DNA of 64,000 nt from Deltaproteobacteria bacterium (GTDB taxonomy: Bacteria > Myxococcota_A > Polyangia > Polyangiales > JADJMO01): assembly GCA_025363655.1 (NCBI GenBank), contig JANYDK010000026.1, positions 38,143 through 102,142 on the forward strand, written 5' to 3'. Positions 35,059 to 44,600 of this stretch are shown here, one piece after another. The first letter of the stretch is position 1. The number at the start of each line of letters is the position of its first letter. The notes below the pieces were generated by a model. The model was not told the DNA's origin. It saw only the letters and a program-made list of their open reading frames with translations, and did not search any database. The translations under genes were made by a program, and so were the position numbers.

Positions 35059-35525
35059 GCGGCGCGCAGCCGGAGCTCTTGGCGCAGGGCTCGGTGGAGA
35101 TCGCCCGGCCTCTGCACGAAACGTTCGCGTACGTGTCCAACCTCGAGAACTTCCCGGCCTGGTTCCCGGGCGTCGCGTCCATGTGCGCGCTCGACACGCT
35201 GGAGCACGGGCAGGTCGGCAAGCGCTACCGGGAGACCGTGCACATGCCCTTCGGTCGCACCGGCACGATCGACATCGAGGTGAAGGAGTCGCGCGTCGGC
35301 GAGCGTCTGCTGACCGAAGGTGGGGGCCTCGTCTTGGCCCGCATGAGCGTCGATTTCGCGGCGCTCTCCCACGACGACACGCGCGTCGAGTGGCGCATGG
35401 TCAGCCGCAATCGGCGGTGGTGGTTTCGCTGGCTCGTGGTCCCACTCCTACGCCGCGTGATGCGCGGCCGAGCGCGCGAAGGACTGAGCAGGCTGCGCGA
35501 GAACCTGGAACGCGAGCCGTCATGA
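35055..35525 (+). CDS. SRPBCC-family (polyketide cyclase/START-like) protein
   Basis: A 156-residue SRPBCC domain protein from the GTG at 35055. It opens with a Polyketide_cyc pattern, GSVEIARPLHETFAYVSNL then ENFPAWFPGV, a typical strand-helix start of the helix-grip fold. The last 40 residues contain WRMVSRNRRWWFRWLVVP then an Arg-rich helix. Ligand unknown; it may bind a hydrophobic molecule sensed by the coupled TetR. Confidence 0.82.
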   Translation: MSGAQPELLAQGSVEIARPLHETFAYVSNLENFPAWFPGVASMCALDTLEHGQVGKRYRETVHMPFGRTGTIDIEVKESRVGERLLTEGGGLVLARMSVDFAALSHDDTRVEWRMVSRNRRWWFRWLVVPLLRRVMRGRAREGLSRLRENLEREPS

Positions 35526-35580
35526 ATGGCCGTTGCAAGCGCGTCGCTCGGTCCGAGCAAGCGTGGCACCGAGGCCCACT

Positions 35581-36102
35581 TCACCCCGGCGGTCCGTCCC
35601 CGAAATCGATCTCGCTCGCCTCTTCTTGATGCTCGGCCGCGATCAGCCGCGGGTGCGTGGTCAGCTCTCGCACGATGCGGTTCCAGCGAAGAATCGGATC
35701 GGGGTCGTCGCCCGACGCGAGGTCCTCGGCGCGATCGAAGAGGTCGAGCGCGCGATGGAAAGCGTCGAAGGCGCTGCGCCACACCTCTTGATGGAGAAGC
35801 GTCTTGGCATATCGCTCCCAGACGATACCGGTGAGGTAGATGCGCTCGTATTCGCTGTCGAGGCGCGCGAAGACGGCGATGGCCTCGACTCGGAACTGCA
35901 TCGAGTTCTCGCGGAAGCGATCGGTGAGTGAGAGCCCGAGCGTGCGCAGCGCCTGCTGGTTCTTCGGGTCGACCGCGAGCACGTCGCGGCAGATGCTGTC
36001 GCTCTCGTCCGGTTGGTTGAGGTCGCGATACTTCTCGGCCTTCTCGCAAGCGGCCCCGAGATCGTGTCCGTCGAGTCGTCGCAACTGATGTCGATGACGC
36101 AT
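35581..36102 (-). CDS. TPR-like soluble protein
   Basis: A 173-residue helical protein (start at 36102, MRHRHQLRRLDGHDL). It carries at least two TPR-like helix pairs, CRDVLAVDPKNQQALRTLGL and the later AFDAFHRALDLFDRAEDL. An acidic tail (EEASEIDFGDG) ends it. It follows sdhB by about 30 bases on the same strand, so it may be transcribed with sdhCAB, but no functional link is evident. Confidence 0.55.
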   Translation of the reverse strand: MRHRHQLRRLDGHDLGAACEKAEKYRDLNQPDESDSICRDVLAVDPKNQQALRTLGLSLTDRFRENSMQFRVEAIAVFARLDSEYERIYLTGIVWERYAKTLLHQEVWRSAFDAFHRALDLFDRAEDLASGDDPDPILRWNRIVRELTTHPRLIAAEHQEEASEIDFGDGPPG

Positions 36103-36131
36103 GAGGCCCCCCCCTTCGGATCGAGTTTCGT

Positions 36132-36899
36132 CTATTCGGCTGCCTCGGTCTTCTTGCCACGCACTTTGCGCAAGAGCCACGCGACCGGATCGTAGTACTG
36201 GCTGACGACGCGTTCTTTCAGCGGAATGATCGCGTTGTCGGTGATCTTGATGTGCTCGGGGCACACCTCGGTGCAGCACTTGGTGATGTTGCAGAGGCCG
36301 AGGCCCTGCTTCTCCTTCAAGAGCGCCACGCGATCGTTGGTGTCGAGCGGGTGCATCTCGAGCGAGGCGTAGCGCACGAAGAGGCGCGGGCCGGCGAAGG
36401 CTTCTTTGTTGTCCTCGTGGTCGCGAATGACGTGGCAGACCGTCTGACAGAGGAAGCACTCGATGCACTTGTGGAATTCTTGGACGCGATCGATGTCTTC
36501 TTGCTGCATCCGGTAGGTGCCGTCGGCCTCTTTTTTACCGGGTTTGAAGCCAGGGACCTGCTTCGCCTTCTCGTAGTTGAACGACACGTCGGTGACGAGG
36601 TCGCGCAAGATGGGGAAGGTCTTCAGCGGGGTGACGGTGATGGTCGCACCTGGCTCGAAGGTGCTCATGCGGGTCATGCACATGAGGCGCGGCTTGCCGT
36701 TGATCTCGGCGCTGCAGGAGCCGCATTTTCCCGCTTTGCAGTTCCAGCGCACTGCGAGATCACCCGCGTCGGTCGCTTGGATCTTGTGGATGCAATCGAG
36801 GACCACCATGCCCTCTTCCGACTCGACGGCGTACTCGACGAAGTTGCCGCCCGATTTGTCGCCACGCCAGACGCGGAAGGTGAAGTTGCTGGCGGCCAT
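36132..36899 (-). CDS. sdhB: Succinate dehydrogenase iron-sulfur subunit
   Basis: A 255-residue SdhB/FrdB. The ATG at 36899 overlaps the sdhA stop (TGATG). The plant-type [2Fe-2S] motif is CKAGKCGSCSAEINGKPRLMC, the [4Fe-4S] CIECFLCQTVC, and the last cluster motif NITKCCTEVCPEHI, so all three clusters appear to be present. It passes electrons from the SdhA flavin to the membrane quinone site. Last Sdh gene of sdhCAB. Confidence 0.95.
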   Translation of the reverse strand: MAASNFTFRVWRGDKSGGNFVEYAVESEEGMVVLDCIHKIQATDAGDLAVRWNCKAGKCGSCSAEINGKPRLMCMTRMSTFEPGATITVTPLKTFPILRDLVTDVSFNYEKAKQVPGFKPGKKEADGTYRMQQEDIDRVQEFHKCIECFLCQTVCHVIRDHEDNKEAFAGPRLFVRYASLEMHPLDTNDRVALLKEKQGLGLCNITKCCTEVCPEHIKITDNAIIPLKERVVSQYYDPVAWLLRKVRGKKTEAAE

Positions 36900-38692
36900 C
36901 ACTTCTCCTCGAACAGCGGTTTGAGCTCGTCGGGCATCACCGGCAGGGGCTCTTCGCGACGTTGCAGCTCGTCACCGACGCGCTGGAGCACGATGTTGAC
37001 CTTGGCGAAGTGCGGATCGGTCTTGGGGAAGTCTTCCCGCGTGTGGCCGCCGCGGCTCTCTTTGCGCTCGAGTGCGGCCATCGCGCAGGCCTCGCTGACG
37101 ATGAGCATCGAGCGCAGATCGAGCGCGAGGTGCCAACCGGGGTTGAAGTGTCGATTGCCGTCGACCTTCACCTTCTTCAAACGAGCCTTGAATTTCTGCA
37201 GATCGTCGAGCGCGACCTTGAGCTCGTCCTCGCGACGGACGATGCCGACGTTGGCCTGCATCGACTCCTGCAGATCGTGATGGATGGTGTATGGACTCTC
37301 GTCGCCATCGCCGTCGAGCGGACCCAACAGATCTTTCGCCAGCTCTTCCAGCTCGCCGGCGTCGACGGTGGGTTGCGTCTTCACCGTGGCCGCGTATTCG
37401 GCCGCGTAGAGGCCGGCGCGACGACCGAAGACGACCAAGTCCGAGAGTGAGTTGCCGCCAAGTCGATTGGCGCCATGCATGCCGGCAGCGACTTCGCCGG
37501 CGACGAAGAGGCCCGGCACCTTGGTCGCGGTCGAGTCGGCCTCGTTGCGAATGCCGCCCATCGCGTAGTGACACGTCGGACCGACTTCCATCGGCTCGGT
37601 GGTGATGTCGACGTCGGCCAGCTCTTTGAACTGGTGGTACATCGACGGCAGGCGACGCTTGATGAACTCGGGCGTGCGACGTGACGCGATGTCGAGGAAG
37701 ACGCCGCCGTGCGGAGAGCCGCGACCGGCTTTGACCTCGGAGTTGATCGCGCGCGCGACCTCGTCACGCGGCAAGAGATCGGGCGTGCGGCGGTTGGCCT
37801 TCTTGTCGTCGTACCAGCGGTCGGCTTCTTCCTCGGTGTCGGCTGTCTCGCTTTTGAAGAACTCGGGGATGTAGTCGAACATCATCCGCTTGCCGCTCTT
37901 GTTGCGGAGCGTGCCACCGTCGCCGCGGACGCCTTCGGTGACGAGGAGCCCGCGCACGCTCGGCGGCCAGACCATCCCCGTGGGATGGAATTGGATGAAC
38001 TCGAGATCTTGCAGATCGGCGCCGGCGTTCGCCGCGAGCGCGATGCCGTCGCCGGTGCATTCCCACGAATTCGAGGTGAATTTCCAGCTCTTGCCGACGC
38101 CGCCGCTGGCGAGCACGACCGCCTTCGCCTTGAAGAGCGCGAACTTCCCCGTCTCGCGGTAGTAGCCGAAGGCGCCGGCGATCTTGTCGCCGTCCTTCAC
38201 CAGCCGCTGGACGTTGAACTCCATGAAGACGTCGATGCCTTTGTGCACCGCGTGCTGCTGGAGCGTGCGAATCATCTCGAGGCCAGTGCGATCGCCGACG
38301 TGGGCGAGGCGCGCGTAGCGGTGGCCTCCGAAGTCGCGCTGAAGGATGCGACCGTCTTTGGTGCGATCGAAGAGGGCGCCCCATTCTTCGAGCTCGAGGA
38401 CGCGCGCCGGCGCTTCCTGCGCGTGGAGCTGGGCCATGCGCCAGTTGTTGAGCATCTTCCCGCCACGCATGGTGTCGCGGAAGTGCACCTTCCAACCGTC
38501 TTCGGGATAGACGTTGCCGAGCGCGGCGGCGATGCCCCCTTCGGCCATCACGGTGTGCGCCTTGCCGAGGAGCGACTTGCAAATCAGCGCGGTTTTCGCG
38601 CCTTTTGCCGAGGCTTCGATGGCGGCGCGAAGGCCAGCGCCGCCGGCGCCGACGACGATGACGTCATGCTCGTGGGTTTCGTACTTGTCCAT
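36899..38692 (-). CDS. sdhA: Succinate dehydrogenase flavoprotein subunit
   Basis: A 597-residue flavoprotein. The Rossmann motif VIVVGAGGAGLRAAIEA lies near the N-terminus (about 10-26), the FAD-linking histidine region is KAHTVMAEGGIAAALGN, and the catalytic HPTGMVWPPS, RGLLVTEGVRGDGG and GANRLGGNSLSDLVVFGRRAG are all present. It oxidises succinate to fumarate in the cytoplasmic-face complex. One base separates its start from the sdhC stop. Confidence 0.97.
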   Translation of the reverse strand: MDKYETHEHDVIVVGAGGAGLRAAIEASAKGAKTALICKSLLGKAHTVMAEGGIAAALGNVYPEDGWKVHFRDTMRGGKMLNNWRMAQLHAQEAPARVLELEEWGALFDRTKDGRILQRDFGGHRYARLAHVGDRTGLEMIRTLQQHAVHKGIDVFMEFNVQRLVKDGDKIAGAFGYYRETGKFALFKAKAVVLASGGVGKSWKFTSNSWECTGDGIALAANAGADLQDLEFIQFHPTGMVWPPSVRGLLVTEGVRGDGGTLRNKSGKRMMFDYIPEFFKSETADTEEEADRWYDDKKANRRTPDLLPRDEVARAINSEVKAGRGSPHGGVFLDIASRRTPEFIKRRLPSMYHQFKELADVDITTEPMEVGPTCHYAMGGIRNEADSTATKVPGLFVAGEVAAGMHGANRLGGNSLSDLVVFGRRAGLYAAEYAATVKTQPTVDAGELEELAKDLLGPLDGDGDESPYTIHHDLQESMQANVGIVRREDELKVALDDLQKFKARLKKVKVDGNRHFNPGWHLALDLRSMLIVSEACAMAALERKESRGGHTREDFPKTDPHFAKVNIVLQRVGDELQRREEPLPVMPDELKPLFEEK

Positions 38693-38693
38693 G

Positions 38694-39473
38694 TCAGATA
38701 ATCCGAAAATCCTTGATCACGCCCATCGAGAGGAGGCGCACGTACACATCGGTGAGGGCCACTCCGAACAAGCTGATCCAAGCGAACAGCTGGTGGTTCT
38801 CGTTGAGCTTGGTGAACGTTTTCCACATGCGGTGACGAGCGGGCGCCTTCGAGAAGACGTCGAGCCCGCCGCCGGCGATGTGCCGGCACGAGTGACACGA
38901 GAGGCTGTAGAGCGAGAGCAAGACCGCGTTGCCGGTGAGGACCAGCGAGCCGACGCCGACGCCGAACTTCCCCTCGAACTTGAAGGCGTGGAGCGCGTCC
39001 CACCAGAGGAAGGCGAGAATCACCAGCGACATCCAGAAGAAGTAGCGATGGATGTTCTGCAGGATGAAGGGGAACGCCGACTCGCCCTTGTAGCTCTTGC
39101 TCACGTCACGCACCGCGCAGCCCGGGGGTGAGCCGAAGAACGAGCGGTAGTAGGCCTTGCGGTAGTAGTAACAAGTCGCGCGGAAGCCGCCCGGCACCCA
39201 GAGGATGAGGAACGCCGGCGAGAGATTCCACCACTTGCCGATCAGCGGCAGCGTGCAGTCGGCGCAGTTCGCCGAGAGACACGGCGAGTAGAAGGGCGAC
39301 AAGTACGGCGCGACGAAATAGTGCTTGTTTTGCAGCGCCGCCCACGTCGCGTAGATGGCGAAGCCGCCGAGGACCATGACCACCAGCAAGGGCTCTTTCC
39401 ACCACGCGTCGGTTCGGTTGGTGGAGCCCGCGATCATCTCGCTTGGCTGAAGTACCTTCAGGCTCTTGTTCAT
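38694..39473 (-). CDS. sdhC: Succinate dehydrogenase membrane anchor (single-subunit, b558-like)
   Basis: A 259-residue polytopic protein with five or six hydrophobic segments, longer than the separate SdhC and SdhD. Histidines that could bind haem occur in ILQNIHRYFFWM, WWDALHAF, SLYSLSCHSCRHIAGGG and LNENHQLFAW. A Cys-rich loop (SPCLSANCADCTLP) near the start is unusual. The size and single anchor suit the Sdh type found in actinobacteria and Myxococcota rather than the E. coli type. It is the first gene of sdhCAB. Confidence 0.85.
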   Translation of the reverse strand: MNKSLKVLQPSEMIAGSTNRTDAWWKEPLLVVMVLGGFAIYATWAALQNKHYFVAPYLSPFYSPCLSANCADCTLPLIGKWWNLSPAFLILWVPGGFRATCYYYRKAYYRSFFGSPPGCAVRDVSKSYKGESAFPFILQNIHRYFFWMSLVILAFLWWDALHAFKFEGKFGVGVGSLVLTGNAVLLSLYSLSCHSCRHIAGGGLDVFSKAPARHRMWKTFTKLNENHQLFAWISLFGVALTDVYVRLLSMGVIKDFRII

Positions 39474-39504
39474 CGGAGTTGACCGAGGCTAACAAGAAAG
39501 CGCG

Positions 39505-39527
39505 CCACGAGAAGAAATTCCTCGTGG
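39505..39527. promoter_or_regulatory. 7-bp inverted repeat upstream of sdhCAB
   Basis: CCACGAG (39505-39511) and CTCGTGG (39521-39527) form an exact inverted repeat with a 9-base spacer, about 32 bases before the sdhC start and within the 139-base gap to the divergent kinase. A regulator site or 5' hairpin is plausible. Confidence 0.4.
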
Positions 39528-39612
39528 ATTCGTGACGTTCTGCGTCGATCTACTTTTACCGTTTCGAATGACTCCTTCCCGCGCAGCGCCGCCGAGCTAG
39601 GTACTCGGTGGG

Positions 39613-41178
39613 ATGGACCTGCTCGCCGGTGCCTCGTTCGCATCAGGTGTGGTCTATTTTTTTCTCGCCGGCGTCTTCGTCTTCTTGGCGATTCGCCGTC
39701 GGTTCTTCGGGCCGGCCAAGGGCGAGAAGCGGCTCACCGCGCGCGCGCACGCGTGCTTCGCCGGCGGAGGCCTCTCGATCGCCGCGTTCGCGCTCTGTCA
39801 CGCGATGCATCTGCACGAGAAAGATCCGGCCGAGTCGGCCGATTGGGCACTGCGGGCGCTCTATTTTCCGCTCGTCGGAGGCGCCTTCACGACGATGGCG
39901 GCCTGCATTTACGGCGAGGTCGGCACCCCGTGGCGTCTTCGCCTGGTGCCCCCGATCGCGGTCGCGTCGGTGCTCGTCGCCGTCGCCTTGCGCATGGGTT
40001 GGCTCACGAGCACGCACATCGACGCGCGCGTCCTCGGGGGAGGGGTGCTCCGCTACGTCGACTACAGTTACACGCCGCGCCCGGCGATGTTGCTCGCCGA
40101 GGTCTGCGGGATGGTCGTGCTCTTCGTCATCGCGACCATCGTCGTGCGCGCGTACCTCGAAGGAAAGGGCGAGGCGCTCATCGCTTCGCTCGGCGCGTTC
40201 GCCAGCGGCGCCTGTGTGCTCAGCGACATGCTCGTGCTCAACGACGTCTATCGCGGCGTCCTCGTCTCGCACGTCGGGTTGATGGCCCTCGCCTTCGGGC
40301 TCTCCTACGCGCTCCTCGCGCGGCATGCTCGGGTGAGCGAGGAGATCTCGGTCCGCAGCGCCGAGATCGAGCGCCGCTCGAGTCAACTGCGCAAGGCCTA
40401 TGACGAGCTCGCGCGCGCGCAAGATCAGCTCCTCGATCGCGAACAGCTCGCGGCGGTCGGAGAGCTCGCCGCGGTGGTCTCGCACGAGGTGCGCAATCCG
40501 CTCGCGATCATCCGCAACGCGGTGGCGGCGCTGCGCAAGCCGAATTTCGCCCCGGAAGATCGAAGCTCGCTCCTCGGCATCCTCGACGAGGAGGTCGATC
40601 GCTTGAGCCGCCTCGCCAGCGATCTCTCGCGCTACGCCAAGCCACACACGTTCGAGCGACAGCTCCTCGACGTGCACGCGCTGCTCGCCCGGGCGCTCGA
40701 GCTCGGCGCCGGCTATGCGAATGTGCGTCTCGTCGTACAGTCCGAGCCGTCCGAGCCGTCCGAGCCGTCCGAGAAGAAGCGCCTCGCGTTGCCGGAGGTG
40801 CACGGCGACGCCGACATGCTCCGGCAAGTGCTCGACAACTTGGTGCAGAACGCCTGTCAGGCGATGCCGGAGGGAGGAACTCTCAGCGCGCGAATCGTGG
40901 CTTCGGTCGAAGGTGGGCTCGAAGGGGTGTCGATCGAGATTGCCGATACGGGAGAAGGGATGGACACCGCGGTGCGGTCACGCGCGCGCACGCCATTTTT
41001 CACGACGCGGGCGGAGGGGACTGGGCTCGGCCTCGCGCTCTGCGAGCGCATCGTCACGGCGCATGGGGGGATCCTGTCGATCACCAGTAAGGCACGCGAA
41101 GGGACGGTGGTTGCGGTGTTTCTTCCGACCCGTGGGGTGAAAACGGCGAGTGCGCAGGAACGCCCCAGCGAGGCATGA
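39613..41178 (+). CDS. Membrane-bound histidine kinase
   Basis: A 521-residue sensor kinase. The first 240 residues contain about seven hydrophobic segments (from SGVVYFFLAGVFVFLAI to VGLMALAFGLSYALLA), like 7TM-type sensors. A helical linker leads to HisKA (SHEVRNPLAII, His about 290) and HATPase (NLVQNACQAMP N box, DTGEGMD G1, GTGLGLAL G2). A nine-base repeat (TCCGAGCCG, 3.7 copies, 40741-40773) encodes SEPSEPSEPSE between the domains. No response regulator is adjacent, so its partner lies elsewhere. Divergent from sdhC. Confidence 0.92.
   Translation: MDLLAGASFASGVVYFFLAGVFVFLAIRRRFFGPAKGEKRLTARAHACFAGGGLSIAAFALCHAMHLHEKDPAESADWALRALYFPLVGGAFTTMAACIYGEVGTPWRLRLVPPIAVASVLVAVALRMGWLTSTHIDARVLGGGVLRYVDYSYTPRPAMLLAEVCGMVVLFVIATIVVRAYLEGKGEALIASLGAFASGACVLSDMLVLNDVYRGVLVSHVGLMALAFGLSYALLARHARVSEEISVRSAEIERRSSQLRKAYDELARAQDQLLDREQLAAVGELAAVVSHEVRNPLAIIRNAVAALRKPNFAPEDRSSLLGILDEEVDRLSRLASDLSRYAKPHTFERQLLDVHALLARALELGAGYANVRLVVQSEPSEPSEPSEKKRLALPEVHGDADMLRQVLDNLVQNACQAMPEGGTLSARIVASVEGGLEGVSIEIADTGEGMDTAVRSRARTPFFTTRAEGTGLGLALCERIVTAHGGILSITSKAREGTVVAVFLPTRGVKTASAQERPSEA
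40741..40773 (+). repeat. 9-bp tandem repeat in the kinase gene
   Basis: Three full copies of TCCGAGCCG plus TCCGAG, encoding SEP units in the linker before the ATP-binding domain. Copy number could vary by slippage without a frameshift. Confidence 0.85.
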
Positions 41179-41191
41179 CGGCGCGCACGTT

Positions 41192-41219
41192 CGCCTCGCC
41201 TACTTGCCCCGGTGAGGCG
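41192..41219. terminator. Hairpin between convergent kinase and CsbD-like genes
   Basis: CGCCTCGCC (41192-41200) pairs with GGTGAGGCG (41211-41219), nine positions with one G-T or A-C mismatch, loop 10 bases. It lies between the two convergent stop codons (41178 and 41230). No T-run. Confidence 0.45.
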
Positions 41220-41229
41220 GAATCGAATC

Positions 41230-41523
41230 TCAAATACGGACGGCCTTCATCGGCGTCGTCTTCAGCTCGGACGCCGTGATGCGACCATGCAGATGGGTCA
41301 CCCAGGCCTCGACCTGCGCGTCGGCTTCCTCGAGCGAGAGCCCATAGCGTTCGCTGATTTTTCCAGCGAGATGGTCGCGTCGACCGTCGATCGTCTCGAG
41401 GTCGTCACGGGTGAGCTTTTCCCATGTGGCGCGGACGTGTCCGGAGAACACCCGCCAGTCGTGCTCTATCTGTGGCCAAGTGAGGCGCGTGGGGCGGGGA
41501 AGAACGCTCATGCCCTCTGTCAT
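41230..41523 (-). CDS. CsbD-like general stress protein
   Basis: A 97-residue CsbD family member. The domain reads WPQIEHDWRVFSGHVRATWE, then LTRDDLETIDGRRDHLAGKI and ERYGLSLEEADAQVEAW, the standard W-x-G-x-W-x-LT-x-DL pattern. It starts at 41523, or at 41511 if the second Met is used. CsbD proteins are small helical stress proteins of unknown mechanism. The upstream gap contains GTCCACTATCTCCAGTTC at 41569-41586 on the minus strand, partly like the sulfate-locus elements. Confidence 0.88.
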   Translation of the reverse strand: MTEGMSVLPRPTRLTWPQIEHDWRVFSGHVRATWEKLTRDDLETIDGRRDHLAGKISERYGLSLEEADAQVEAWVTHLHGRITASELKTTPMKAVRI

Positions 41524-41620
41524 TGCACCCGCGATGCCAGTTCACCTCGAATTGCAGCGTCGATGTGAGAACTGGAGATAGTGGACACACGGTGCGACGA
41601 GGGCGCACGTCGTCGCGTCG

Positions 41621-44600
41621 TCACTTCGGCGCGCGCGGCGCCCCTTCGCGTTGCCTCTTCACGCTGGCAAAAATTGCCTCGTGCGTCGCCGGACAGCCGA
41701 GCGGCACTTCCTCGCTGTGCGCCCCGAAGGCCGCAATCGCGTCGCGAATCGCCTCACGCACGCTGATCGCCAACATCAACGGCGGCTCGCCGACGGCCTT
41801 GCTCCCGTGCACCACGCCCTTCTGCGCGGCGCCCTTCAACAACGTGACGTTGAGCTCGGCGGGCGTGTCGCCGATGGAGGGGATTTGGTAGGTGCTCGCG
41901 GAGTGCGAGAGGAGGCGACCGTCCTTGTTCCACTTCAGCTCTTCGCCGGTGAGCCAGCCCATTCCCTGGACGAAAGCGCCTTCGATTTGCCCGCGATCGA
42001 CGTTGTCGTTGAGCGAGTCGCCGACGTCGTGGAGGATGTCGACGCGGAGCACGCGCTTCATGCCGCTGAGCCCGTCGACCTCGACCTCGCTGACCGCGGC
42101 GCCATACGCGAAATAGTAGAAGGGAATGCCTTTGCCCTTGGCCTTGTCGTAGGCGAGGCCGGGCGTTCGATAGAAGCCATTGGCCGAGAGCGAGACCTGC
42201 GTCAGGTAGGCGCGCTCGACGACCTCGGCGAAGGGGATGCGTCGCCCGTCGTCGCCGGCGATGCCGATGCGATCGTCCGCGAAGCTCATCATCGCCAAAT
42301 CGACGGGTTTTCCCGTGCGATCTTCGAGCATCTTGGCGGCGACGCCGGCGAGCCTCTCGCGCAGGGCGTCGCATGCGTTCTTCACCGCCGCACCGTTGAG
42401 ATCGGCGCCGCTCGAGGCCGCGGTCGCCGAGGTGTTCGGGACTTTGTCGGTGCGCGTCTTCATCACCCGAATCGAGTCGGCGGAGATGCCGAGCTCGCGC
42501 ATCGCGATGCCCTTCATCTTGGTATAGAGGCCTTGACCCATCTCGGTGCCGCCGTGATTGACCTGTACGGTGCCATCTCGATAGACGAGCACCATCGCGC
42601 CCGCTTGATTGAGGAACGAGGCCGTGAACGAGATGCCGAATTTCACTGGCGTCATCGCGATGCCGCGTTTTTTGTGCAGATGCGCGCGATTCCACGTCTC
42701 GAGCTGGGCACGGCGCTCCGAGAGGCGAGCTTCGCCCCGAAGCTGATTCCAAATCGCCGGAATGCGGTTGTCGCCCAGCTCTTGTCCGTAGTGGGTAGTG
42801 TTGGTCGCGCCGCTACCACGATAAAGATTTCGTTCACGCACGACCTCGGGGGCGAGGTGGAGGCGGCGGGCGACGCGATCGAGAATCTCCTCGATCACCA
42901 GCATGCCCTGCGGCCCGCCGAAGCCGCGAAATGCGGTGTGCGAGACGTTGTTGGTCTTGCCGACGCGCCCGGAGAACTCGACGGCCGGCAGGAAATACGA
43001 GTTGTCGAGATGGAAGAGCGCGCGATCGCAGATCGACTCCGAGAGATCGAGCGCCCAGCCGCCGTCGGAGACGAGCTTCACCTTGGCCGCGAGAATGCGC
43101 CCGTCATCGTCGTAGCCGACGTGGTATTCGCCGAAGAACGGATGACGTTTGCCGGTGATCGTCATGTCGAGATCACGGTCGAGCTGCACGCGGACTGGCT
43201 TCTTCGTCTTCATCGCTGCCAGCGCCACGAGCGCCGCCCAGCCGTTGCCTTGCGTCTCTTTCCCACCGAAGCCGCCACCCATGCGCGGCGCCTCGACGAC
43301 CACCTTGTTGCGCGGGACGTGGAGCACGTGCGAGACGACCGCTTGAATTTCCGAGGGGTGCTGCGTCGACGAACAGACGTAGACGTCGCCGTCGTCGCCG
43401 CTCTCGGCCCAGGCCGCTTGGGATTCGAGGTAGAAATGCTCTTGGCCGCCGATGTCCAGCTCACCCTCGAGGGTGTGCGGGCTCGCGCGCAACTCAGCGT
43501 CGCAATCGCCGCGACGAATCACGTGCGGCTGCGTGTGATAGCTCGAGGCAGCGATCGCTTCGCGGATGTCGCGAATCGGCGTCAGCGGTGCGTACTCGAC
43601 GATGACGGCGCGTGCGGCTGCTTGACAGTGCTCGAGCGAATCGCCGACGACGATCGCCACCGGTTGTCCGTGGAAGCTCACCTCACCGTCGGCGAGCACC
43701 GGCTCGTCGCGTCGAATCGCGCCCATGTCGTTGACGCCAGGAATGTCCGACGCCGTGAGCACCGTGACGATGCCCGGCATCGCCGATGCCGCCGAGGTGT
43801 CGAGCCGCGTGATCTTGGCGTGGGCGTGCGGCGAGAGGACCGGCCAGAGGTCGAGCATCGGCCGACGACGCGCTTGATCGTCGACGTAGATGGCAGTGCC
43901 GGTGGCATGACCGACGGCGCTCTCGTGTTTGAGGGTGCGGCTCTGGTCACTGTCGGGAAAGGGCGTGCCGGCCGTGAAGTCGAGCGGTTCGTCTTGCGCG
44001 GCGCTGGTCTCGCCGAGCCAGAGCTTTTCGAACAGGCTGACGATCAAATCACGACGAAAGCCAGCGCCCGATCGGACGTCGTCGATGGGCGTGAACTCGG
44101 TCGCGAGGATGGCCTTGGCACCTTCGAAGGTGGCGACGTCTACCCAGGTTTTGTCGAGTAGAAATGCCTCGGTACGAAGCGCGCGCACGGGGGTGGGACC
44201 GACGCCTCCGTAGGCGAGACGGACATGGGTCACGCGTCCGCCGGCGTCTCGTTCGACGACGAAGCCGGTGGCGACGATGGCGATGTCGAGCTCGCGACGC
44301 TTCGATACTTTGTACGACTCGACGATGCGCGACGCGCTCGGCTTCTTCCGTGGAATGATCACCGCGACGACGACCTCGTCGCGCGCGAGCACCGTTTTGC
44401 GGTAGCCGGTGAAGAACTCGGCGAGCGGCACGATGCGCTCGCCCGTGGTGCTGGCGAGACGGAGCTGCGCGTCGAGCGAGAGGAGCACGGGCGCCATGTC
44501 GCCGATCGGCGAGGCGGTCACCAAGTTGCCGGCGAGGCTCGCGCGATTGCGAATCGGTCGCGAGGCGAAGACGAGGAGCATCTTCTGAATCGAGGGGAAT

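Noticed and set aside
36132..36902. GTG at 36902 as the sdhB start.
   Set aside because: The ATG at 36899 in the same frame gives a TGATG coupling with sdhA and is the simpler start.
41651..44161. Plus-strand open frame inside xanthine dehydrogenase.
   Set aside because: Antisense shadow of the Mo domain; no motif of its own.
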